Shown here piece after piece: positions 34,601 through 47,547 of a stretch of DNA of 64,000 bases; positions within the stretch are counted from its first letter, which is position 1, and the number at the start of each line of letters is the position of its first letter. The stretch spans positions 2,232,001 to 2,296,000 of the forward strand of contig CM033124.1 of assembly GCA_019321725.1 (NCBI GenBank). Reading direction: 5' to 3'. Below the pieces are notes generated by a model. The model saw only the letters and a list, made by a program, of their open reading frames with translations. It did not search any database and had not been told where the DNA came from. Both the position numbers and the translations under genes were made by a program. This DNA is from Paulownia fortunei. Taxonomy: Eukaryota; Streptophyta; Magnoliopsida; Lamiales; Paulowniaceae.

Positions 34601-37230
34601 GTACATTTGAAAGACTTCTATAGATAACATACAATATGTATGATCACAGAGCACATGTAAAATAATTCAAATAATTAAATTCTCTAAAGTGACATCTCGA
34701 AATATTTATTTTTATTGTATTATGTTTTATTTATTTCTCTAATGTAGTATGTAAAATAGATTCATACATGGGTTGATGTTAAAAAAATTACCCACAAAAA
34801 ATTGTTTCCTCTCATAATTTACAATTTTAGATGAAATTGTCATTTACCATTATGATTATAAAAATAAAAATAAAAAAGAATTTGGCCCACAAAGGGTATG
34901 GCTATCAATCAAGTCGATGGAGCTGAATTTGTTGAAGTTCACGCTTAATTTGATATTTTACAAGTTTTTGTCTTTAATTTGTTCAGGCTTTTGTTATGTC
35001 TTTTTTAACCCCTCAAAGCTCTCAGGCTTGGTTTGAAAATAAACATGAACTGTTCAAGTCCAGCCGGAGTTGTTGGTACACGCCCTTTTTTTTTATTTAA
35101 CCTGAACAATGAAATTAAATTAAATTAAAATCATCAAATAGAAACAACTAACAATATCAAAACAAAGGCTAATTTTTTAGTGAGAAATTTTGGAACTCTT
35201 AGAATTTTAAGTAAATTTTACATAATTTTTTATATTAATATGTGTGTGTGTGTGTGTAAATTCAAGTCAAACCTATTTATAATGACTTTCTACTTAAATT
35301 TAAATTCAACCTTAGTATTTAAAATTATCATCAAACTTGCAAACACCACAGGTTTAGGGGATGTGCTAATAAGTAAATTCCCCTACCTTGTAAAGAAATC
35401 ATGGTTTCATTCAATCTCACAAGCAAACAAAGACTATTGGACATTATCAAACTGTGGGGAAGAATTTATCCTACAATAATTTACTAAGACTTATGATTTA
35501 TTAATGAGTCAATTCCTCTTTCTCAAAAATGTATTTTTAAAATAAAATTATAAAATTTCAATTAAAGTGAATAATACCAATTGAATAAACGATTACATCT
35601 CATACTACATATTGGGAATCCTGTATCGGCTTCAACGCACTCGAATTATGAAACTCCAACATCACATCACAAACCATAAAAACTCATATAATCATTTAAT
35701 TGAATTAATGATTGTCAATTTTGACTTTGTTTTCTCCAAACAAATAATTGATTGGAACAGCGTAGTTAACAACTTTGATAATTAATAATATTACTTAAGT
35801 GCTTATCATTAACAGTGATAATAATCATGGTGATGAAGAATTCCATGATAGAATCACTTAGGAGGATTGCACTACGTTTGTTGAGTTCAAACTCCAATTT
35901 TGAAATCAGTTATGGACGACAACCACGTGTCATTCTTTTCCTTTTTGTCAAACAAGAAATATTGACAGATGGTATCCCACATCGATTATGGTTAAAATTG
36001 TTAAGAGTAGTGCCAAAATGCTATAGTTAAATTATTTAATATAAAATTAAATCATAGAATCAAAGAGATGAGGAAAAAGAAAGTTAAGGTTTTGGATTGC
36101 AATGGCTTCAAAATTGCATATAAAAGTACTTACAATAAAAGTACATATGAATAATTAAAAAATATTTTTATTTTTCTTGCATGAACGATCGAATAATATT
36201 ATATATTTTTGAAATAAAATATTAAATACGAGTATTATATTTATTTATATAATATTTAACGCATAATACTTTATTTTGATAAACATTAATAATATTTAAA
36301 CACAATTTCAAAAAAAAATAAAAGTTATTTATAAGTATTAATAGAATATCAAATAAATTAAAAATAAATTTTTTGATAATTTGTGAATATACTATTTATT
36401 ATTAAATAGTTATCTTGATTATGTCATAATTTTGAATTAAATAATATAAAAATACTTATAATTTTTTTTTCATAATTTTAAAATAAGTAAAAACACAATT
36501 CATATAAAAATAATATAAAAATAAATTTTATTTTTATTTTCGAATAATTCTTTTATATTCGTATTTTAGCCGTCTATAAATTTGTATATTAATCGTTGCT
36601 AATTTTTTATTGATTTCTTCATCATAATTTTATAAAAATTTATAATATACTTGTATGTATTAAATGATAATTTTTTTCCACCCGTAGTTAACTAATTAAT
36701 ATTTAAATAGCTAAAATTACAAATTAAATAATGAAAATACTAACATACTCTTACTAATAAATAAATAAAATATAATATTAACCGTGGTCCATCGGGATAG
36801 CCTATATTCAAGGGATGTGGGAAGACATCTCTTTATATTTCACAAACAGTACTCAAGCCTTCTAGAAGGGTCTACAAAGTTGATTTGATGAATTTTAATT
36901 TGTACACTAATATAATGTAACTGGTAAGTTTAAGTTCTAATTATGTTTTATTTAATATATTTACAATTTTATCATAGCAGTATTTACAAGATCTCCAGTT
37001 ATGTTACAGATGGTTTCTCATACAAATTCAAGTTAGCAGATATCAGATTGATAGAAAAATAGTTTTTCATCTAATTTAAACTGCTAATCTTACTATGACC
37101 AAACATGCATAACGTAGAATTATTTGGTCTATTACTTAGAATATTAAGTGTTAATTTGGATGAAATAAAGCGACATATAAAGAAAAAGATTACAAGACAA
37201 TGATGTGATTATTATTTTACTTACATTCAT

Positions 37231-37382
37231 AGATAAAATATTAAAAGTTTAAGAATTTCTTTTGTTTTGTCTTGGTATTTTATTCAATGATCACCTATTT
37301 ATATAAAGATAAAATATTAAAAGTTTAAAAACTTCTTTTGTTTTGTCTTGGTATTTCATTCAATGATCACCTATTTATATAA
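37231..37382. repeat. Tandem duplication, 2 x 76 bp
   Basis: The unit beginning AGATAAAATATTAAAAGTTT and ending CACCTATTTATATAA occurs at 37,231-37,306 and 37,307-37,382 with only a few substitutions. It is non-coding. Confidence 0.9.
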
Positions 37383-37399
37383 ATGAATTACACATGTAT

Positions 37400-37645
37400 A
37401 AATAAATGTGAGTGGAGATGGTTCGAATTCTCAGGAGATCTAATAAGGCTGTAGAGGGTATCGATCTTTGTGTGTTGCTGCTCCTACAAGAAATATAACG
37501 AGCCACATGTCCGATTTGGGTGCGAGTATGCTGTAAACACTACACGACCGAATTTACCTGAAACATGTCCTTAGAAGGTGGACATTCTCTCTAAAACTTA
37601 GTTGGGGTACAATCATTTAATACTTGAATATAAAAAAAAAAAAAA
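37400..37645 (+). mobile_element. SINE-like relic with B box and poly(A)
   Basis: A perfect pol III B box, GGTTCGAATTC, lies at 37,420-37,430. About 200 bp of more balanced base composition follow, ending in a run of 14 A (37,632-37,645). No clear A box or flanking direct repeat was found, so this may be a 5'-truncated SINE or tRNA-like fragment. Confidence 0.4.
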
Positions 37646-38444
37646 GGAAGTCACACTTAAAAAGAATATATATGTATGTATATATATATATAACCAAAAA
37701 TACTAAACAACAAATTATATATATGTTATCACAACACCAACTTTTGATGTTAATAAAGAAACTTGAAAGGAATGTTCCCTCTCCTAACTTCTAAGAAGGG
37801 CTAGTTATTTGCATTCACCCCTCTCTCGAAACTTTGATTTTTGGCATCCATCTTTCAGATTTGATTTTGGATCTTTGATAAAGACCTCCCATCCAGCACT
37901 TTTGATTAAAGGTTTTAATAAAATTTTATTTAAAAATCAAAATATCCACAATTAATATTTTAAAATTTGTGGTTTGTTTTCATATATGGGTATCTTAGTT
38001 TTTAAATAAAAATTTTTATAAAAAAAATGCTAAAAATGAGATTTTTGCTAAAAAATATTCCAAAATTTCAAGTGAGGTAAATGTGGAAAACTGAAAAACC
38101 TTAAGGACATGGGAATAACCTTGACAAAGGGTGACTTCCTTTTTGTCTAAGGGATCACAGCAAAGAGAATTTTTAATGGCCTTTTTCTTGTATTGCTATG
38201 ATTAAAATGCAAAGTGCATTTAAGCATGCTATGCATGTGGCCACCTAGCAAAATTAGTAGTAGTTGGAGAAGACATTTGTCGTTCATTTAAAGCTTTGCT
38301 TTACACATGATTGAAAGAATGCACAAGAAAACCCCACTAACCCCTACTGAGATTGAGACATGGAATTTTGGGTTTGCTGAGTTAGTGGAGGAGATATGAA
38401 GTACAGTTTGTGCCCATTCAATGAAAAGATCAAGCACTCCTATT

Positions 38445-38471
38445 GGGGGGGGGGGGGGGGGGGGGGGGGGG
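38445..38471. repeat. 27-base G homopolymer in array unit 1
   Basis: 27 uninterrupted G. The paralogous position in unit 5 (53,764-53,790) reads GGGGGTGGGGGCGGCGGCG followed by TTGGGG, so the unit 1 run is a purified form of an originally mixed G-rich tract. The other units lack it. Confidence 0.95.
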
Positions 38472-40633
38472 TTCTATGCAATTACTTTTGTAAATTTTTT
38501 ATATTTATTCGGTTTGGAAATATTAAATAGTGAAAATTAGTGGGATATATATTGTGCTGATGCAACATAATCTACATCATTTAATATTTTTAGACTTTGT
38601 GTATCTAAAAAAAAATTGTATTTTTTTTATTTATTCATATATTTTATTTATGTCAAATTCATTGATTTTATTCTTTTGGGAGTTTTAAAATAAAACATCC
38701 TTTTTTTTTTAAATATAATTCTTTTTTAAAATCATCCTTTTAAAATAAAATAATACCGTGATATCATTAATTCTTTATTGGTATGGACATATGTTTACCC
38801 ACGATATGGAGTATATTACAATTTAATCAATTGTAAACTAATGAAATGGTGATAATTAACCACAATTCTCCTTTAATTCACTTGTATGATAAAATCAATT
38901 GGCATACATCATGAGTGTACATGAACTTAATTTTCACATAAGTACATTAAGTATTGTCACAATTATTGATTAACCCATAATATGAATAAAGGAAAGAATT
39001 ATACACTTCTCTAATGAGATCATATTGGACTTAATGAACACTAACCATATATAATAAAGAAGTACATATGCATACAATTACATACATGCTATATATCTGG
39101 CTAATTAAAAATAAGGCTTAAAAATAAATTAATTTATTCGATACTTGATTCAAGATTAATCTTTAAAAGTTCGTTTGAGTTTGATTCATTAAACACAATA
39201 AATCATCAAGTTTGAAAATATATTTTTCATCCGATAAGATCTGAAACTCGATTCGAATTCGATTTGATTAGTAAAAAATAGTAAAATTTGTATAAAAAGA
39301 TTAAGTTATTCGAGCCCAATTCATTTTCAACTCGATTAAAGTTTGTTCGATTTCAATTCAATTAATAATAAAATTAAACTCAAAAAATAATTTTTAAAAT
39401 TTGATAAAAATTCAAATAAATTTAAATACTAACTTGTTTAACTCGACTCGACTCGACTTATTTCCTTCACTAATCAAAAGCCTTTAGAAAAGCCACACTA
39501 ACCCCTACTGAGATTTAGACAAGGAATTTTGCGTTTGGAGGGTTAGTGGAGGAGATATGAAATGCAATTTATCCCCGTTAAATAGTAAAAATTACGGTAT
39601 ATTAGTCATGGGATTTATATTTGGTGTATCTAAAAAAATTTTGTATTTCCTTTATTTATTCATATATTTTATCTATATCAAGTTCATTGGTTCTATTTTA
39701 AAATAAAGTAATGACGTGATATGATTAACTCTTTACCACCATTTTCAAAAATAATACTTTAAGAATGTATGAAATCTTATTTTTTTAACTTTTCTCTATA
39801 CTCCATGACAAGTCAAATTGGACCTATGTTTATAACAATATGGAGTATATTACAATTTATTTAATTGTAAACTAATGAAGTGGTGATAATTAAACCACAA
39901 TTATCTTTAGTTCACTTGTATCTTAATTTTCACATAAGTACATTGAGTATTGTCACAATTATTGATTAACCCATTATATGAATAAAGGAAAGAATTATAC
40001 ACTTCTCTAATGAGATCATATTGGGCTTAATGAACACTAACCAAATCCAATAAATAAGTACATATATCATACAATGCCATACATGCTATATCCATTGGTA
40101 TACATTTGGCTAATTAAAAATAAACTTTAAAAATAAATTAAGCTACTCGATACTTGATTCAAAATTGATCGTTAAAAAATTATTTGAGTGATTTATTAAA
40201 CATAATAAATTAAATTTGAACATATTTTTTTCGTTCGATAAGATCTGAAACTCTGTTTGAACTCGATTTGATTAGTAAAAAATAATAAAATATGTGTAAA
40301 AAGATTAAACTACTCGATCCCGATTCATGTTCAACTCGATTAAAGTTCGTTTAATTTCAATTCAATTAATAATCAAATTAAATTCAATCATAATTTTTGA
40401 AATTTGATAAAAATTCAAATAAATTTGAACACTAATATGTTCAACTTGATTCGACTCGTTTAATTCTTATATGTATTGGTGTAAAAATATTAAATAGTAA
40501 AAATTACGGTATATTAGTCATGGGATTTATATTGTGCTGATGTATTGCAATTCACATCATTTGATGCTTTTATATTTGGTGTAATTTTGTATTTTATTTA
40601 TTAATTCATGTATTTTATCTATATCAAATTCAT

Positions 40634-42569
40634 TAATAAGTGCATATTTTGATACATTTTTTTATCAAATTATTTATACTTTTCTTATTTTATTCTTGTT
40701 AATATTGTAGTTTTATTAATATTTTGTGTTAGGAAATTAATGAATAAAAAGAGATCAAAAATAGCCAAAATAAAATCAAAGAAGACAACACATTTTATGA
40801 GCAAGTTGAGAGATAATATTTTATTGGATCAAATAAATATTATAATTAGAAGAAAATTGACATTTTTGCCTAAGTCCACCATGTGTAGACCAAAAATATA
40901 TGTAAGAAATCACTTGAATTTTGCAAGTGATTGTTGGGCTCGTATTAAATTCAAAATAAGTATGTTTCCAAACTTGTGCAATTTTTATATTTTGGGCATA
41001 ACTCCATACTCAAAAGCCCTATGAACTTGAGTCTTACTTTATTTGAAAGCTACAAGATAGAACTACAACTTTTTATTGAAAGCTCACCCCAATTCAACCT
41101 TTACTATTGCATAAAAATCGTCCAAATATGTGTATTGAAAATGATCTATTTATGCTGATGCATCTCCTTAATGATTAGAATTATATGATTTAAGTTGGAA
41201 AATGAAGTTAACAAAAAAATTACAAATTTCATGTTGATTGCTTTTCCAAATTCAATTGATTAGAGAAAAAATGTGTGATAAAATTCCAATTTGAAAAGGA
41301 CATGCAAATTTAGAGCATGTTTGAAGTTAATTTGGAGTGGAATAGAATGAATTTAGAGATGTTAATTTAGACACTCTTCTACTATAAATAGGGACTCTTG
41401 GATGACATTCAAGACACACAAAAACCCTTCCAGAGAGAAATAAGTTTTATTGTTATCTTTATTAGGCTAAATTTTCTAGTAGTAAAGTAAGTATTCTAGT
41501 AGTAATAGAAATATATTCTTTAGTTTCTCTTCTATTTTTAATTTTTTCTACTTTTATTATGTCTTTCTAAATTTTATTTAGTTGAGAATAAAGGGTGAAC
41601 TTCTTGAGGAAGAAGAAGAAGAACAGTTATAAAGATCCATAATGTTCAGGTTTTAATTTTTAATTGAAACCCTCATTATTTTATGGTGATTTTTTATTTA
41701 TGTATCACCAATGGTACAATAAATACTTAAGTTCATTTAACTTATTGTACGGTTCTACTCTACCGACTATTAATACAAAACTTTAATTTGTTGTAAATAA
41801 AGGTATACATAAATAATTAATCCCATAAATAAGTGTTGACGTTAAAATCCTTCTTATTTAGTGACGATTCTTGATTTATATATCACCAATGCAACAAAAA
41901 ATAATTGAGTTCATTTAGTTTATTGCACGGTTCAACTCCACCAACTGCTAATGTGAAATATTAATTTATTGTAGACAAATAGTGCATAAATACTTAATTT
42001 TATAAATAAATATTGGTGTTAAACCCTATTGTTTAGTGACGATTCTTAATTTTTAAATCACAAATAGCACAACAAATACTTGTATTCATTTAGCTTATTA
42101 TACAATTGTACTCCACCGACTGCTAATGTGAAATCTTAATTTATTGTAGACAAAGTTGTGTATAAATATTTAATCCCATAAATAAGTATTGGTGTTAGAG
42201 ATAATTTACAAACAATAAGACAATATCATTATTACATTAATACATGAGCTATATGATAATATTTTCCCATTGGAACATTCATTATATATGGATTTTAACA
42301 GTGGTATTTAAAAGAGATACAAATAATAAATAATCGTTCCTTCATCCAAAACTCAAGAGCAGATCATTAATTTTCAATACTTTTATTACTTTTACTTCTT
42401 AGTGATAGCATACATTTTTCTTTATAATCTAAATTATATTCAGCACATCTTTTAAAAAATATAAACCCGAAAATTTCAAACAACTTTTCTGTGAATCGAC
42501 ATTGGACTCTCGATAAATTTATTCATTAACATAGTTTGCACTTGAATTTGCAACCTTAAAGTTGTAGCA
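40634..42569 (+). repeat. 5' LTR of Athila element 2
   Basis: 1,936 bp, starting TAATAAGTGCATATTTTGAT (the initial TG mutated to TA) and ending AAAGTTGTAGCA. It has three copies of the internal ~176-bp repeat (about 41,690-42,200), one more than element 1. Confidence 0.88.
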
Positions 42570-42769
42570 AGTTTTTGGTGCCATTTTTTAGGAAGACAAG
42601 GTAAGTTTTTAGGTTTATAAATATTTTTCATTTGTAATTACTGTGTGTTTATTTTCTTTACGGTTATATGTTCATATGGTACCGTAAACGTATTTTTCGT
42701 CGTTTAGTTATAAATTATTCTGAAACTTTATTTCAAAATTTATTTAACTCACCTCCACATACTTCAACC

Positions 42770-43960
42770 ATGACTGAAAATAAAAGTGTCGATGATGAAA
42801 ATAAGAATCAACAGGTGCGTACCATGCATTATTACTTGCAACCACCTCGAAATTCTTCTCCTTCTTATTTTATTTTTTCTCCCAATACAAATAATTTTCT
42901 ATTCAAGTCAGGTATGGTCTTTTTATTTCCTAATTTCTATGGTTTAGACTGTGAAAGCCCTTACTTGTATCTGAAAGAATTTGATTAAGTATGTGCCACT
43001 TTTGAAAATCAAAATTATAGAAATGAGATTGTTAAGCTCAAATTATTTTCTTTTTCTTTAAAACATAAATCAAAAACTTGGCTTAACTCTTTAAAACCTA
43101 ATCAGTTAGCATTTGACAAGAAATACAAGCTGAATTTTTAAAAAAATTATTTCCAACTCATAAAATTAATGCTTTGAAAAGACAAATCCAAAAGTTTTCT
43201 CAAAATTCTAATAAAACTTTCTTTCAATGTTAGAAAAGATTTAAAGATTTGTTGAATTCATGTCCATATCATGTTTTTTAAAAATGGCACTTAATTAGTT
43301 TCTTTTATGAAGGTTTAATTTTTGAAATAAAATAATTTGTTGAAACAACGTGTAATGGTGAGTTTTTTGATAAAAAAACATGATGAAGCCCTAAAATATT
43401 TAGACCATTTGACAAAAAAATTCTCAATCATAACATAGTATTAATTCTTTCGAAGGTTCTATTAGATATAATCTTGTTAATAGTAATAAAGAAAACTATT
43501 ATTTTAGTCAAGAAGATGATCTAAATACTTGGATTACTAGTTCGACAAGAAAAATTGAGGTCATGAAACTTAAAAAAGTAAAAGAAATTATATATGTGTA
43601 AGATGAAGAAGTTTGTAGCATATGTGAACTTATCGGACACTCCACTAATGAATGCTTAAATATTCCAGCACAAGCAAATGTTATTAACACATTTCAAAAG
43701 TCTTTTCATTCTCCATATTGTGAAACTTACAATCCATAATGGAGAAATCATCTCAATTTTAGTTGGCAAGATGAGAACTGTGCCCAACCGCTCCATTCAC
43801 AAAAGTCACCAAACTTTCCTTCTTATCCAACTCCACATATAAAACCCTTAAACAGACTTTGCAAGAATTATGCGTGGCCAAACAAACATTAATAACCATA
43901 CTTCACAAGCCATCAATGAGAATAAAAACACACTTCCAACACTGATAATTTCTTTGCATA
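42770..43960 (+). pseudogene. gag of Athila element 2
   Basis: Starts at ATG 42,770 with MTENKSVDDENKNQQVRTMH and YYLQPPRNSSPSYFIFSPNT, then FPNFYGLDCESPYLYLKEFD and, after a stop, VCATFENQNYRNEIVKLKLF. A degenerate zinc-knuckle-like CSICELIGHSTNECLN lies near 43,613-43,660. It is broken by stops and indels. Confidence 0.8.
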
Positions 43961-44139
43961 CTCATGAAAAAGGTAAATTTCTTATTTAACCTCAATATAA
44001 TCCTTCCATTCAATGTCATATTTCTTATTCATGTAAAAATTCAATTAAGGATGCTAATTTTATCACAACTCTTTGAAATGGAAAAGTTATTGACAAAACT
44101 ATTAATTTCAAGGAGAAAGTTTTTAATCCACCTTAAAAA

Positions 44140-47100
44140 ATGAAGAACAGAAATAGTCTTAACGATGAAAGTAAGTTTAATGAAGATGAGTTTAAAAATG
44201 ATAAAACAGAAAAGTACTCGCCTCTAGCTCCTTTTCCTCAAAGATTGCAACTGAATCAAAAGTTGAACTCAAATGCTGAAATCATTAAAGTTTTTAAACC
44301 AGTTAAGATTAATATTCCATTGTTGGATACAATCAAGCAAGTTCAGTCTTATACCAAATTTTTGAGAGATTTGTTTACAATCAAAAGAAAACATGTACAA
44401 AAGAAGACATTTTTAACTGAAAGTGTTAATTTAATCAATCAACAATTCACTCCACCCAAGTACAAAGATCCAAGTTATCCAACCATTTCATGTACCATAG
44501 GAAACACTAGAATAGAGCGTGTTTTGCTTGATCTTGGTGCTAGTGTAAATCTTTTATCTTTCTCATTTTATGAATAGTTAGGTTTGGGAGAATTTAAAAC
44601 AATTATCATTGTTATCCAACTAGGTGACCGTTCAATTAAAGTTCAAAAGAGAGTAGTAGAAGATGTGTTGGTATAAATTGATAAGTTTTACTTTTTAGTA
44701 GATTTTATTATTTTGGACATAGAGCCTATTGCACATATACATACATAGATTCCTATCACTTTGGGTTGTCATTTTCTTACAACTTCAAATGTTTTGATTA
44801 TTTGTAGACATGGTACTTTGAAGTTATATTTTGGAAATATAATTTTAGAATTAAATGTGTTTAATATTTGTAAACAACGTACAAAAGATATAAAAGTAGA
44901 GGAAGTGGATTCAGTTAAGGAACGTGTACATGAATATTTTAATTTCACAAATTCATTTGATCATCTGGAAACTTGTTTTGAAAGTGAAAGTATTTATAAA
45001 AAGAAACACTCTAACACTCTCATTGAATTTTTGTAGGTACAAGAAAAATATTTTTGAAAGTCATTGTTTGAAGAAATTCATCATCAACAGTACAATACGT
45101 TCCATCAAGTATTAAAGCTCTCGTCACTGATTTGAAGCCTTTGCTATTTGATTTGAAATACTCTTATTTGAGTAAGAATGAGACTTTTTCAACAATAATT
45201 TCTTCCAAACTTGATGCATCCCAAGAAGATAAGTTGATTGAAACTCTAAAAATGCATAAGAATATTTTAGAATGGACCATTATTGGCATTAAAGGCATTA
45301 GTCCTTTAATTTGTACACATAACATCTATATAGAGAAAAATTGTAAATCTTTTAAAAAAATGCAACGAAGGCTAGATCCTAATATGAAAAAAGTAGTGAG
45401 AAATTAAGTCATTAAACTTTTAAATAATAGAATCATTTATCCTATTTTTGACAGTAAATGAATTAGTCCTACTCAAGTTGTATCAAATAAATCTGAAGTT
45501 ATTGTAGTCAAAAATGAGAATAATGAATTAATTCCAATTAGAACCATTACTGGTTGGCGAATGTGCATTGACTATATGATACTCAACTCAATTACTAGAA
45601 AATATTATTTTTCATTACCTTTCATGAATCAAATTTTAGAAAGAGTTGTGGGACATGAATTTTACTGCTACTTAGATAGATATTTTGGATATAATTAATT
45701 TATAATTGCACTTGAAAATCAAGAGAAAACTATTTTTACATGTCATTTTTGGTACTTTTACATATCGAATGATGCATTTTGGATTATGTAATGCATTGGC
45801 TACATTCTAACAATACATGATTAATATTTTTAGTGACATCATAAAATATTTTCTTAAAGTTTTCATGGATGATTTTTCTATTTTTGGTAATTCATTTGAC
45901 AATTGTTTGTCTAATTTAGAAAATATTTTTGATCCGGTGTGCAAAAAATAACATTATACTCAATTGGGGGAAATGTCATTTTATGGTAATAACTGGTATT
46001 ATTATTAGACACATTATTTCATCAAAAGGTACTGAAGTAGACAAATCTAAAATTGAGTTAGTTAGCAGTTTAATATTACCAAAGTCTGTCGAGGAGGTAA
46101 AATTATTTTTAGAACATGTTGGTTTTTATAGAAGATTTATCAAAGATTTTAGTATAATATCTAAACATTTGTGTAATCTTCTAATAAAAAATAATATTTG
46201 TGAATGGACTAAAAATTATGAAAATTCTTTTATTAACTTAAAAGCATGCTTACGTCTGTTCCAATTATGTAGCCTCCAGATTAGACTTTACTTTTTGAAA
46301 TAATGTGTGATGTCAGTGACTATGTAAGTGAAACTTTGAATAGTGTTCAATTGAATTAATCAACAACTGAAAAAGAATTATTTGTTATAGTTTTTGCATT
46401 GGGGAAATTTAGATTTTATTTTGTTGGCTCACTAGTTGTTGTTTTCAGTGATCATACAGTTTTGAAATATCTTTTGTCAAATAAGATGCCGAGCCTAAAC
46501 TAATTAGGTGGATTCTCTTATTTCAGGAATTCAACATTACGATTTGAGGTAAGAATGGAGTAAAGAATATGGTGGTTGATCATTTATCAAGACTCGTTTA
46601 TAATGACTCATTTCAAACCACTCATTAATTATATTTTCTCTTATGAACAACTATTTAATATTTCTATTTTACCTTAGTTTGCTAACATCATTAATTTTCT
46701 TGTGATAGAAAAGATGTCACCATATTGGAATTTTCAAGATAAAAAGAAATTTTTAACCGAGGTGAAAAAAATTTAATGAGATGATCCATATCTATTCAAA
46801 TATTGTCTTGATCAAATCTTTCAGAGATGCATGCCTGACAATGAGAAATGTAATTTTCTTAAATTTTGTCATTTAAAAGCATGTGGTGGTCACTTTTCAG
46901 CAAAGTAAATCATTGCAAAGATCTTGCAATGTGGATTTTATTAGCCAATTCTTTTCAAAGACACTTACACGTTTTTGCAAAAGTTGTGAAAATTTTCAAA
47001 AGTTAGGATCCATTTCAAAATGAAACTTGATGCCCCTACACCCCATCCTAGTGATTAAAATTTTTTACTGTTGGAGTATTGATTTCATGGGACCATTTCT

Positions 47101-47290
47101 ATTAGCATTTGGTTTTATTTATATATTAGTTGCTATAGATTATGTTTCAAAATGGATCGAGTCAATTCCCTAATGAAACAATGATAAAAAAATAGCGATA
47201 AATTTTTTGAAATAAAATATTTTAAATCAATTTGAAATTCTCGATCCATTATCAGTAATGGAAAAAATATTTTTGTAATTAAGTTTTTGG
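44140..47290 (+). pseudogene. pol of Athila element 2, truncated inside integrase
   Basis: Protease LLDLGASVNLLSFSFYE lies near 44,526-44,576 in a 145-codon open segment. RT blocks follow: CIDYMILNSITRKYYFSL near 45,568, FMDDFSIFGNSFDNC at about 45,865, and the thumb region from 45,929 with KCHFMVITGIIIRHIISSKG and KLFLEHVGFYRRFIKDFSII. RNase H pieces lie at 46,330-46,500 and the integrase zinc region at 46,825 (RCMPDNEKCNFLKFCHLKAC). At about 47,290 the integrase core stops abruptly and LTR sequence begins, so the C-terminal integrase and all downstream internal sequence are deleted. Confidence 0.83.
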
Positions 47291-47547
47291 AACTGTAATG
47301 TAAGTTTTCAGTAGTAATAGAAATGTATTCTCTAGTTTTTTTTTTATTTTTAATTTTTTCTTTAATTGAGGATAAAGGGTGAACCTCTTAATGGAAGAAG
47401 ATGAATAGTTATAAAGGTGTATAATATTCAAGTGTGTTGTATTATTATTTTAATTTTTGATTGAAACCTTCATTGTTTAGGGTAATTTTTTATTTATGTA
47501 TCATCAATAGCACAACAAATACTTGAGTTCATTTAACTTATTGTACG

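Larger units (their letters stand above)
32985..38325. other. AT-rich intergenic DNA with no gene recognised
   Basis: Over 5 kb of mostly very AT-rich sequence (especially 36,050-36,780). A G-box-like CCACGTGTCA is at about 35,931-35,940, a (TG)n-type run at about 35,240-35,257, and a SINE-like relic and a 76-bp duplication lie near 37.2-37.6 kb. The short ORFs (for example 33,690-33,929 and 35,180-35,479) have no motifs. Confidence 0.55.

Noticed and set aside
40740..41158. ORFs of 94 and 60 codons in the Athila LTR
   Set aside because: They coincide with LTR sequence that recurs in the other Athila copy with different frame breaks. There is no coding evidence.
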